Source of the DNA: Chara braunii
Lineage: Eukaryota > Streptophyta > Charophyceae > Charales > Characeae
NCBI GenBank assembly: GCA_003427395.1
Contig: BFEA01000463.1
Span: forward strand, 973,449-997,390
Length of the DNA stretch: 23,942 nt
Direction of reading: 5' to 3'
A program made the translations under genes and the position numbers. Positions 9,900-19,312 of this stretch are shown in pieces; the first letter of the stretch is position 1; each line of letters begins with the position of its first letter. Below the pieces are notes generated by a model, which worked only from the letters and a program-made list of their open reading frames with translations, did not search any database and was not told the origin of the DNA.

Positions 9900-11500
9900 T
9901 CGCAAGAGAGAAATAGGGAAAGATGGCGTGCTATTTTTTAAGATGGAGAAAGATTGCGAAGCGATGGGCAGACGGCTCATCGATGAAAATACATGGAGAG
10001 AGATGGCGCACCGAATGAGAGAGATGGCGCACCAAGAGAGATGGATGGAGTCACAGTCTTCCCCCGAACACAACGTCCGGTCATTACAGCTGAATTCGGG
10101 TCATCTTTCAGTCTAAAGACAACTGTAATGAAAATGCGTTGTATATTCCGGGGAGGAAGGTGGATGGCGCAGGAAGGGAAAGAGATCGCGAACTGATTGG
10201 GAGGTGTGCCGCAGCGAGAGAGAGACATTGCGCACCGATGGAGAAACATGGCGCAGCAATGGAGATAGCAGGCGCAACGATGGTTAGCAATAGCACAACA
10301 ATGGAGAAAGATGGCGCACCCAAGCAGATGGATGACGATGGAGATAGATTGGGAAAGATAGCGCAGCGATGAAGATAGATGACAAAAGAGATAGATTAGG
10401 AAAGATAGCGCACCGAAGGATATGGATGACGAAGGAGATGGATGACGAAGGAGATAGATTAGGAAAGATACTGCAGCAATTGGGATAGATGACGAAAGGT
10501 CGGTAGACATCGCGTATCAGTGGAGAGAGATGGAGAGAGGACGCGCAACAATGGTTAGCGATGCCGCAACGATGGAGAGAAAAGGCACAACGATGACCAA
10601 GGTTTGTTATTGCACAACATCAGTTCCATCGAGTTAAACCTTCGTTAAGCATACCTGTCACCTGTTTCGTGCGATTCCACAATCATGGGCGCCTGCACCG
10701 ACGACGGCCTGAAACAACAATACAATGGCGATGGGGATCGCGCACGAGTAATGGAGAACCTCTGGGGCAAGGATGGAGGTTGCCCGGTTGTAGAGAGAGA
10801 TTGCGCAGTGATGGAGTGAGATGGAGAGTGATCACTCAGCGATGGAGGGAGATCGTGCGGCGATGGAGAGAGAAATCGCGCAGCGCTGCGGTGGGATAAC
10901 ACTGGCCANGGCTTCGATAGCGATGGCCAGCGCTGCGGTGGAGAGCGATGGCGCACCGGTGGAGAGCGACGGCGAGGCAATGGAACACGTTACAATGCAG
11001 CGATAGCGATAGCGATGGCAGCGATGGAACAACGATAACGATTGCGCAGCGATGGCGCACCGGTGGAGAGCGATGGCGCAGTGATGGCGCAGCGGTGGAG
11101 AGCGATGGAGCAGCGATGGAACAGCGATAGCGATGGAACAGTGATAGCGATGGAACGACGATAGCGATGGAACAGCGATAGCGAAGGTAGCGATAGCGAT
11201 AGAGATAGCGATGGCAGCGATACCGATGGCGCACCGATTGAGAGATGGCACATCGATGGAACCAACGTTGTGATGGCAGCTATGGTACCAGCGTTGCAAT
11301 GGCGCAGCGATGGCCAGCGTTGCGATGAGAGCGATGGCGATTGTCAGCGCTACGATGGTCAGGCGAGCGCGACGACTGCGATGGGGGATATAGCTTTGAG
11401 TCGCGATGGCGATGAGCTAAGCGCATCGATGGCGATGGTGCATGGCGAGCGTTGGTGATGGCGATGAGCTAAGCGCATCGATAACGATGGTGCATGGCTA
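9900..11500 (+). repeat. GATGGCGCAGC / GATGGAGAG minisatellite, purine-biased strand
   Basis: Degenerate short units built from GATGG, GCGCAGC, GCGCACC, GAGAGA and GATAGC fill about 1.6 kb. They are loosest at 9900-10650 and densest at about 10800-11300. A 20 bp phrase GATGAGCTAAGCGCATCGAT recurs near 11410-11480. The plus strand is G/A-rich. The long open frames on both strands (for example 10832-11299 minus, Ser/His/Arg-rich) are products of the repeat. An ambiguous base (N) lies at 10909. Confidence 0.9.
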
Positions 11501-11910
11501 AGCGCATCGATATCGAACGCTGTTGACATTTGCAAAATGTCCGAATGACAGCGACACCGAAACTTATAGATTTTGGGTGTTTTTGACCTCGGCGCACAAC
11601 GAATCGCCGCGCCTCGGTGGGAAATAAATCGTTGCCTGGCCTCGGCGTGCAACAAACCGCCTCGGCGCACAACGAATCGCCACACCTTATAGATTCTTGC
11701 GTCTGACCTCGTGCGCCGGATCATGTCGATCGACGGTCCAGATTACAACTGCGAAAATGACATTGCCTGCCCCTTGTTTTCGGGAACTTTCACATCATTG
11801 CATGTCGGAGTAGACGAAGATTTTGGGGCCACTGACATAACAGTGGCTCCGTTCATCTGCGCGGTTGAAAATTATTGATCGACGGCTGACAATTTCCGGT
11901 GCCCCTTACC
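11501..11910. other. Non-coding spacer with short diverged repeats
   Basis: The phrases CTTATAGATT and GCGCACAACGAATCGCC each occur twice (about 11566-11610 and 11655-11700). No protein, RNA gene or regulatory element could be identified. Confidence 0.55.
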
Positions 11911-12051
11911 GTTTATGGGCGCAGGGGTGCGATACGCGAATCGATTCGGCCCCACCTTGATGGCGTTTTATGGGCTCAGAGGTGCGATATGCGAATCGAT
12001 TCGGCCCCACCTTGATCCCGAAGCGAGGCCTGCTGCAACAAAGTATAAAAG
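11911..12051 (+). promoter_or_regulatory. Candidate TATA promoter with two copies of a 12 bp palindrome
   Basis: A ~55 bp segment is directly repeated at about 11911-11964 and 11966-12018. Each copy contains the perfect palindrome CGAATCGATTCG (11937-11948 and 11992-12003) followed by GCCCCACCTTGAT. A canonical TATAAAAG lies at 12044-12051. The following 12080-12260 are pyrimidine-rich with TTCGCTC repeats, like a plant 5' leader. The next real gene on this strand begins 1.7 kb further at 13773, so a link to it, or to a solitary LTR of another element, is open. Confidence 0.45.
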
Positions 12052-12635
12052 GCGTTGCAGCCCTCGAGTTATCCCTTTTGTTGACACTCCACAGATCAAG
12101 TCGCGCTATCGCTTCCGCGCGCGTTCTGATATTTGGTCTTCAGCCCCCACCACCTTCCGCTATAGCCCGCTCACTCTTCGCTCTTCGCTCCATCCGCAGT
12201 TGCCACATTGTGTTCGGTTCGCTCTTCGCTCCTCGGTCTTCGCTCTTCCTAGCTCGATATCCCTCCACCATAGCTGGTTCGGTGGTTGGTTGCTCGCTCA
12301 ACGCACGACGAAGTTAAAATCATATAACTTGAGTTGTCCTATTCTGTGTCCGACGTCCGAACACATTCCCAGATGCCCTGTCTGTACCTGCAGGATATAA
12401 CGCCACAGCCGCGTTCTGTTGAACCCCGAATCAATTTCCGGTTTTGTTTGTTTCGCCAGTGGACGTGCTCTGATCTCTTTTCTCCACCCTCCACCTCCGT
12501 CCGCCATAGTCGATCCGCGTTCGACATCTCGATTACCTTTCTCCATAGCCACGATAACGTTCGTATAAAGCTGCTCGATCCCCTTCGCAAATTGCAGTCG
12601 TCGCTGCGCATGGGGAACCCCGAATCAATACATAG
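12052..12635. other. Spacer after the TATA candidate; no gene recognised
   Basis: TTCGCTCTTCGCTC-type repeats occur at about 12175-12250. The phrase GAACCCCGAATCAAT occurs at about 12420 and 12616 and, diverged, at 12646 and 12773. The open frames here overlap each other on both strands and have no protein-like pattern. Confidence 0.5.
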
Positions 12636-12830
12636 TTGCTACACTGAACACCGAATCAATTCCCGATTTTCTCTCACTTGTCCCTTGTGAGGTCGCTGAC
12701 CTGATATCTACACATATATATATATAAAGATATAGATACATATATGTATATATTGAGATATATTGCTACACTGAACATCGAATCAATTTTCGATTTTCGC
12801 TCACTTGTCCCTTGTGAGGTCGCCGACCTA

Positions 12831-12861
<31 letters not shown>

Positions 12862-12900
12862 TAGATAGGTACATATATATATATAGAGAGAGAGAGATAT
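12636..12900. repeat. 70 bp direct repeat with (TA)n and (GA)n microsatellites
   Basis: About 70 bases starting TTGCTACACTGAACA are repeated at 12636-12705 and 12763-12832 (offset 127), ending GTGAGGTCGC(T/C)GACCT. Each copy is followed by TATATA-rich sequence. The second is followed by GA runs (12845-12860, 12886-12896). The TIYIYI-type peptide frames are microsatellite translations. Confidence 0.93.
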
Positions 12901-13690
12901 TGCGAGTCAGTTCGCAGTTTGCAACGTGTAGTGTTCGAGGAGTGACAAATGCGAGGTTATTCGCAATTTTTTCAAGGATAGACACATATTTCATTAAAGG
13001 CAGTTCTTTATTTCCACAAATGCGAGTTAGTTCGCACTTTTTGAGCAACACTGCTGGAGTGTTGACAACCCAACCCGTGCGGCTTTCAGGTCTTTAGTTC
13101 CACAATTCCGAGTTAGTTCGTACTTTTCCCTAGTGCTGCGCATCGCCGTTATTGTCTTGTCTACAGAACTGCGAGTTAGTTCGCACTTGTCGAAACCCTT
13201 CGCAATTGTCGATAAACCAGAACTTAAGTTCCACAATTCGGAGTCAGTTCGTCTTTTCCCGTTGTACTTCGGGTTGCAATTGTCGTCCTGTCAGCAGAAC
13301 TGCGAGCTAGTTCTCACTTGTCGATTCGCACTTGTCGATAAACCACATCTTACTCGTTTCGTGCATCTTTCAGGTCTTCAGTTCCACAATTTCGAGTTAG
13401 TTCGCACTTTCCCCTAGTGTAGCAGGTTGCCATTGTTGTCTTGTCTACAGAACTGCGAGTTAGTTCGCACTTGTCGACACCCTTTGCACTTGTCGATAAA
13501 CCACATCTTACTCGTTTCGAGGGCATCTACTTGGGTCGCAATCTTTCCGAACAGTTATCGTCTTCCCTCCGAACTTTTGTCTTTCCTATCCTTCACCCGA
13601 TAGTTGTGACTTCGTGTGCATTTCGAACACCCATCTCTTACGTCCTTTTCGTCCTCCATTTCGTTAAGTCCGAGTTAGTTCACACTTTGC
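12901..13690. repeat. Array of ~10 dyads upstream of the rightward gene set
   Basis: Copies with consensus TGCGA-GTTAGT-TCGCACTT lie at about 12901, 12947, 13018, 13104, 13167, 13235, 13297, 13387, 13451 and 13666, spaced 45-215 bases. The spacer is six bases in almost all of them. Phrases such as TCTACAGAACTGCGAGTTAG and GTCGATAAACCA recur with them, so the array also expanded by local duplication. No gene is visible. The start codon of the next gene lies at 13773. Confidence 0.9.
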
Positions 13691-16613
13691 TTCTGTAGTG
13701 GTCTGGGCTTGGGCGTATTAGTCATCCGAGTTGGTCTGAGGCTGGGCGTGTTAGTCAACGGGTGGGAATACAATGGCATCCGCAAAGAACACATCCACAA
13801 GCGCTGGACCATCTGCCCCCGGGGAGGGACGACCTACACAGCAACCTACTCCTCAGTATATGCACGCAAAGGGAACACCATGGTTTTTGGACTTCGTTGT
13901 TCAGGGGGACCTTTTTGGGCCAACTGTTTTCATGCGACCCACTTGCGTTACAGACGCTGGGAGAGCGGTCAACGTTGTTCCTCTCGGTACCGTCGTCTCG
14001 TGCGCGAAGACTCCTGGAGGTTTCCTCAAGCTGCACACTAACGGCATGTACGACGAGTGCAGACTGCCTATCAGAGGTGTTAAAGGTGTGCTGGTGACCA
14101 TCAAGAATTTCGCGGGGTACGGCTCAAACATGCCGTTGTGCTCTCACTTCAAAGGCCTTTACGATGGCGGCAACAACAGTCTTCCATTGCCAGAGCAATA
14201 TCTTGATCTCGCGCTGATGGTGCCGAAAGAACGTCCGGTTCTTCCGCCATAGCATGTTTTCCAGGTTCTGCCACCCCGTGAGGGGTCGTCCGGCTTGGCT
14301 CAAGAAACTCCTGGTACGGCAGTGGGGCGCGGGAGTCCGATTCAAGACGCTGGGGGTCAGATCAAGGGACGCAGCGTTCACACGCACGTCGCCCCGGATG
14401 CTCCTAGGAACACATCGGACTTGCATTCTCAGGGTACAGGGACTCAACGGATCGGTACTCCGAAACTTATCAAGGTCCGCTGCGGCGCCGACACGTATTC
14501 GCTTCGAGATGAGACGAGAAGAGATTCAAGCAGATCGGGGCTAGATGTTGGAGGGAATGAGGCTGACGGGATGGGCGTTGTCCGCGGAAGCTCTGGCGGG
14601 GAGCAGACTCCTTCGGAGAAGAAGAGCGAGCGACAGAGGATGGTGCGAGAGGAGGTGGCGGAAGGAACCCTCCGCATGAAGAGGATGAGAGGAAAACCGG
14701 AGGCGGTGACGGGCGGGGATGGAGGTGGGGACGGAGAACGTGCCTCGGGAAAGAGGCCGACGAAGGAAGAGGGTGGGACGGCAAGTAAGAAAGCGAGGAG
14801 GCCCGATGGTTTGACCATCCGCAAAGGACAAGTCGTAGGTGGAGGAGATTCGGCTGATCCAGGCGCTGCGGCCGCGAAAGAACCTTCGGGGAAATCGAAA
14901 CGGAAAGTGGCAAATGAAGAAGGCGATGGCGAGAAGAAAACTTGAAGGCGGAAGACTGCTGAGGCGGCGAGCGGTGGCGAAGGTCCTGTCGGTAAGGAGT
15001 ACGACGAAGCGGCAGCGTTCTGGCTCGAATACGAGCGGAACGATGTGAGTGAAATCGTGGAGAAGGAGCTCCCCGTCCAACTGCTCATCGACCCCAGGAA
15101 GGTCTGCGAGATCCCGACCTTGGAAAGATATTACAACCACTGTACTCTAAGTTGCGAAACTATGGACGACATCAAGGGTACAGTGCTGAGTCAATTCCGC
15201 GAGAAAAAGGGGAAGATCTGGACGAAAAACCCTCTGGTTTTGGCACCCATCTGCAAGCCGGTGACGCGTAGGCCGGAGAAAGCTGACAGGGTTCACAAAG
15301 ATGTCTTCAAGCCAGAGGACAAGGACAAGTACTTCTATTACCCTGGTAACGGACAACACACCGTGGCTGCTGTGAAGGAGTTGGAGGGTGAGCCAATATT
15401 CAATTTGTGGAAGATGCACTCGTGGCCGGCGAGAGTAGTGTGGTTCTCCGACCGAGATTTCGCGGGGTATAGGCTGGTCAGTCTCAACGAGAACACGAGA
15501 CACAAGAGGTCTAAGCAGCGATCCAGTGGAGTACGTGAACACTCGCAAACGTACTCTTCCGCACGAGAAGGAGTCCCTCGACGACGCGAAGAAATTGTAC
15601 GATGATGACAGGTTCCCTAAATCTTTCGAAAAGTCTGTCCGTTCCCTCTTGCGACGGATGGAAGAACAAGTTCGATACACGATCAGGGTCAGCGGGGATG
15701 TGAGGCACATCAAATGGCCCGACCTCAACCGGGTGACCAGCCTTATTCCTTTCGCTTTCCCGCCTTCCCAAGCGCACAGTCATGTCACTGTGATCCGTGA
15801 GGTTGTGCGACATTACGTGTGCAACCTGTACGTCCTCGATTTGTGTGATCCCACACTCCTCACAGACTCGCGAGAAGACGATTTCGCCAACTTGCAAGGC
15901 CTTCTACAAACACTTTCGCCAACACACTGGGCACTTGTGATCTTTTTTCCCTCTCGTTGGGAGCTCAGTTTCTTGAAAGGCATGGCCAGGCTTAGCGTCC
16001 ATCACGTCAGGACAGGGAAGTGGGTACGTAATGCACAAAAGCAGGCCACTGTCCGGGAAGGCAATATGCTGATTGAGGAGTGTGACGGCCTGTACGTGAT
16101 TTTTAATGGCGAGAAGCTGAAAGACAACACATTCGCAGTCTACCTGGCCAGTAGCCCGACAAAGGCTTCCCGTGCTCATGGTCCGAGTCCAGCCGAACAC
16201 AGGGTGGCGGGCCGCTCGAAAGCTGTCTGTTCGTCGGACCCATCAGGATAGGTTGTGGAGTGTTTCGACGTGGCGGAAGAGGAAAGGTTGTCTCGTAGCA
16301 TGTGGGAGGACGGCGGCGTGACAAGTTCTCAAGGACCTCCTTACGAGGAGATGGAGCGGAACCCGTCCCGTCTACTTGATCTACTCGTAAACTTTTGCAA
16401 AACTGGTCAAACTGTTTTTTTCTTTGGGAAGGCGCATTCGTCTGTCGTGCGGGAAGTCCAGCGCACCGGTCAGAACGTCGTCGCGTTGGAAAAGGAGGCG
16501 AAGATGATCGATTACCTTCACGAGTTCGTGAAGGCACGCGTTGCAGACACTCGCAATGCTTGCGAGTTTGCCCGCACCACCGGCGAACAAAACTGGGATC
16601 CCAAACGTGACAG

Positions 16614-16667
16614 GTAATGAAAATTGCCGGGAAACAAAAGGACGGACGTTTGGGACTTCCTTTTCAG
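16614..16667 (+). other. Possible 54 nt intron covering the TAA-TGA pair
   Basis: A consensus-like donor CAG|GTAATG (16614) and acceptor CCTTTTCAG (ending at 16667) bracket the two adjacent stops, and removal of 54 nt keeps the frame (..DPKRDR-PGLPGP..). Against an intron, the bracketed sequence after the stops reads as protein (KLPGNKRTDVWDFLF). Two nonsense mutations, from Tyr or Gln then Trp codons, are therefore the preferred explanation. Confidence 0.3.
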
Positions 16668-17628
16668 ACCCGGACTGCCTGGTCCGACCGACCTCGAATA
16701 CAGTCGACGGAGAAACCTGGTATTCGCTGTGCTCAATGGGTACCACGGTGCACCCAGGGAGTCTGTCTCGCACTTCCTAAGAAGGTTGGAGCACGTTTAC
16801 TTCACGCTGACCGAACCGCTCACTCTCGAAAACTACAAGTCACGGTTTGACGAGGAGGACCCTTTCGACGCTGACGACATGGAGGAGCTGAGCGACTCCG
16901 AAACCTTCGATTTCGAGTCCATGCCACTTCCTTGGGTGGTTGGACAGGTTGGTGATGAAGAGGAAGGTGGCCCTCGGAGATATAGGACGTCCCATGCCGG
17001 TTTGAAGCGTGTGTTTCGGGGCGAACCAATCGACGACCAATCGTCTGATGACGGGGAGGAAGAGAGAGACTATGATCACGAACCTTGTGACAGACTCCCT
17101 GTGGACCATGACACCTGGCAGAATGACAGACTCTACTTCTTCGGCAAGCATCACCGGTTCACGTCAGAGGATGTCTGGGGACACAACGTCGTCTGGCACC
17201 CGAGGATATTCCAACCTGCTGTGAGGAATGGAATATGGTTCATGGCAATAAAGGATGCCGATGGCAAGTGGAGTGGACTGAAGAGACTGGGAGCGGATGC
17301 ATTTAAGAGAAAGGCAAGAACTGCTCTGGTGGAGCAATTGAGTCTCATGAACCCCGAGAGGAACGATCAGGACGTCGATGCGTATGCAGAACAAAAGCTA
17401 CATGAGTTGTACGCCAACAACATTTTGGAGTTTCGAGCGCCTTTCTACGCACTCGAAACGGCACCGTCTCGCGGCATTGACAGGCGCATGTCGCAACCTC
17501 CGCCGGCCGGTCAGCATCCGGTAGGGGGTGGTGGAGGAGATGAAGGAGACGGCGGAGGTGGTGGAGGAGACGGCTCACAGTTTGCCGGAAAGGGGATGGG
17601 CGAGACATCGTCGGTTGAGAAGGCGTCC

Positions 17629-17693
17629 GGCGGAAAGGGGTCGGGCGGAAAGGGGTCGGGCGGGAAGGGGTCAGGCGGGAAGGGGTCGGGCGG
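17629..17693 (+). repeat. 15 bp coding minisatellite (GGCGGAAAGGGGTCG)x~4-5
   Basis: Near-identical 15 bp units encode the (S)GGKGSGGKG tail of the ParB/methyltransferase-like protein. Upstream (17525-17570) is a GGTGGAGGAGA-type Gly/Asp-rich stretch. Confidence 0.93.
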
Positions 17694-17748
17694 AAGCGTA
17701 GAACGCCTGGGAGTCCCCAGTATATGGAAACTGACCCCCACTGCGTAA

Positions 17749-18160
17749 AGAGTCGAGATTCCGACATGCGAGACGAGGCCACCCTGACGTCTGATCAAGT
17801 GCGAGTAGATTCGCACTTGTCTGCAAGGAGTTTGTTTCCCGTTGCCCAGGAGAGTCCATCCCGCCGTGCGTAGCAGAGGTCTCCTGTGCTCAACACCTTG
17901 CTCCTGAAAGAGGGNGCGTCTTCGTTTTGCTTGGAGGGCGGGATGCCTGCATTGCGAAGGAGCGAAGGTGCGACCTCCGGTTCCCTCGGCTCAGGCGACC
18001 GCCACAAACTCCGAATACATTCGGATTTGCTGCCGTTGCCCTACGCCATAAGTGGTCCTCACGGAAGAGTTCCGCGGGGCCAAGAAAATGTGACGTCCTC
18101 GCCCCCGCATCTTCAGTTGGACACAGGGTTACCCTGCTCGCCTCCTTTCTCATGTGTTGA
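17749..18160. other. Intergenic gap with the best single dyad
   Basis: The dyad CAAGTGCGA-GTAGAT-TCGCACTTG at 17796-17819 has nine-base perfect arms. An ambiguous base (N) is at 17915. Overlapping open frames on both strands through 17886-18160 show no protein-like conservation, so the exact upstream limit of the next gene is unknown. Confidence 0.7.
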
Positions 18161-19189
18161 GACTCGAGACGGCGGTCTCGCGACGTGCTGGAGGAGCCCG
18201 CTCCAGGAGTGTTGGAGACCGGGGGTAGCGAGAACGAACGTCACACTCCTGGGGAAGACGAGCGCTCTCCGGGAACGCGTGCTGTACATCGGGAAGAGGA
18301 GACTCAACGCTGGCAGTCCCGCAAAGTGTTGGAGACCGGGGGTAGCGAGTGTGAACGTCATGCTTCGGAGGGTGCGTCCGTGGACACTGACTGCGAGAGT
18401 GCAGGAGCTCCGGGGGAAACACATGTTGTACAGCGAGGAGAGGAGACTCGACACGGGCCGGCTCGTGAAGACATGAAGTGGCTCCACGCACGAGCGCTGG
18501 TGATCGGGACGTCCGAAGAGGTTCTGCACAGTCGCTCGGTTGTGGCCACGACGCGAGAGGGTGTCGTTAAGGGAGGTAAGTGGACCTCCGTGCAAGCTCC
18601 CGTTCTTGGCGACGATGAAGACGAAGAAGAACCCACGGTGGAAGCTCAGGTTCATGGCGATGAGAAAGGCGGTGAGGTGACTGTCGACATCCGGACGGAT
18701 CCACAGCGGAAAAATGGTGATTCTTCGCCCACCCGTTGCGGTGAAGAACAGGGTGGTCGAGCGTCTGTCCTGAGCACCGCTCGAGGAATGGTGCTTCATG
18801 AAGTCATACAGTTGGGTGACGACTCGACAGCCACCGAGCTGGTTAGCGACTCAGGCGTGGCCGAGATGTAGAACGTCGAATCCTCCGTGGAAGGCGGTGA
18901 GGTGGCCGTCAGCATCAAGATGGATCCAGAGCGGAAAGATCATGATTCTCCGTCCACCCGTTGCAGTGCCGAACAGGGTGATCGAGCATCTGTCCTCAGT
19001 ACCGGTCGGGAAATGGTGCTTCATGAACCCATCGACTTGCCAAGCGACTCAACTGCCACCGAGCTGGTTAGCGACACAGCCATGGCCGAGGTTCAGAACC
19101 TCGAATCGTCCGTGGACGTTGGCGCAGTGGCGCGACAGGAGGGCGAGTTCCCTCAAACGGCTCCCGAGCACGGTAAGATTTGTGAATAG
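18161..19189 (+). pseudogene. Acidic protein with internal repeats, one nonsense codon
   Basis: This frame runs from a stop at 18158 (no clear start codon; 18185 is a non-ATG option) through a TAG at 18869-18871 to a TAG at 19187-19189. It is hydrophilic and Glu/Asp/Thr-rich. Two internal duplications support the frame. VLETGGSE(N/C)ERH recurs with a 117 nt offset (18209 and 18326). A ~70-residue block with RASVLST.R.MVLHE and DSTATELVSD recurs at about 18660-18890 and 18890-19110. In the second copy GAGGTTCAGAACCTC corresponds to GAGATGTAGAACGTC in the first, so the stop is a mutated Gln codon. No known domain is visible. Its position before the Ulp1-like frame, and a donor-like G|GTAAG at 19173, suggest it may be the disordered N-terminal exon of the same gene, although the simplest splice to 19313 does not keep frame. 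Confidence 0.55.
18209..19110 (+). repeat. Coding tandem duplications (117 nt and ~220 nt units)
   Basis: GTGTTGGAGACCGGGGGTAG occurs at 18209 and 18326. A larger unit containing CACCGAGCTGGTTAGCGAC and AATGGTGCTTCATGAA(G/C) occurs near 18785-18850 and 19012-19078. Divergence is mostly synonymous or conservative in the plus-strand frame used above. Confidence 0.88.
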
Positions 19190-19312
19190 GACCACTCGCA
19201 TATCTGTCACTGGCCAGCTCTGTGTTCGTCCAAATTGATGTCATGGGCTAATGTACCTGTTACCACTAGTTAAAATTTTTTTGTGGGCTGTGGGTTGTTT
19301 TCTATGTTCTAG
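19173..19312 (+). other. Candidate 140 nt intron before the Ulp1-like exon
   Basis: The donor is GAGCACG|GTAAGATTTG at 19173. The acceptor is TTGTTTTCTATGTTCTAG at 19312, preceded by a T-rich tract. Joining the frames on either side leaves them out of phase by one base, so either an indel has occurred or another splice pairing is used. Confidence 0.35.

Larger units (their letters stand above)
13773..17748 (+). pseudogene. ParB/DGQHR-like plus degenerate methyltransferase-like fusion gene, broken
   Basis: The ATG at 13773 has plant-type context (ACAATGGC). One frame runs to 15521 through TAG (14250-14252) and TGA (14943-14945), shifts by one base near 15522, then runs to 17748 through TAG (16249-16251) and adjacent TAA-TGA (16615-16620). 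The span is 3,976 nt, that is 1,325 codons plus the one extra base. Order: an unrecognised N-terminal domain (PWFLDFVVQGDLFGPTVF); a Lys/Arg/Gly/Glu-rich linker; a ParB/DGQHR-like segment (LLIDPRKV, NPLVLAP, YYPGNGQHTVAAVKEL at about 15351, NENTRHKRSKQR); a helical region; a DNA N4/N6-methyltransferase-like half with DLCDPTLL (15838) in place of DPPY, HWALVIFFPS (15925), NPSRLLDLLVNF, VFFFGKAHS (16417) in place of FxGxG, and VVALEK (16477); an acidic region; and a Gly-rich tail with five KGSGG repeats. The lost signature residues suggest that methylation activity was abandoned before the stops appeared. Family assignment rests on pattern recognition only. Confidence 0.72.

Noticed and set aside
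9977-11299. Long Ser/His/Arg-rich or Glu/Met-rich frames on both strands
   Set aside because: They are translations of the GATGGCGCAGC minisatellite, open in several frames at once, with no start or end logic.
12744-13097. Frame with IYIYIEREREIDRYIYIYRERE
   Set aside because: Direct translation of TA and GA microsatellites.
12901-13690. Dyad array as a CRISPR array
   Set aside because: The repeats are short, diverged and irregularly spaced (45-215 bases), the organism is eukaryotic and no cas genes are present.
14444-15140. Minus-strand open frames of ~150-215 codons, Ser/Pro-rich
   Set aside because: They mirror the Lys/Arg/Gly-rich linker of the plus-strand fusion gene and exist because of its base composition.
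18113-18799. 228-codon minus-strand frame
   Set aside because: Internal repeat copies diverge with codon-conservative changes in the plus frame, which fits the plus-strand reading better.
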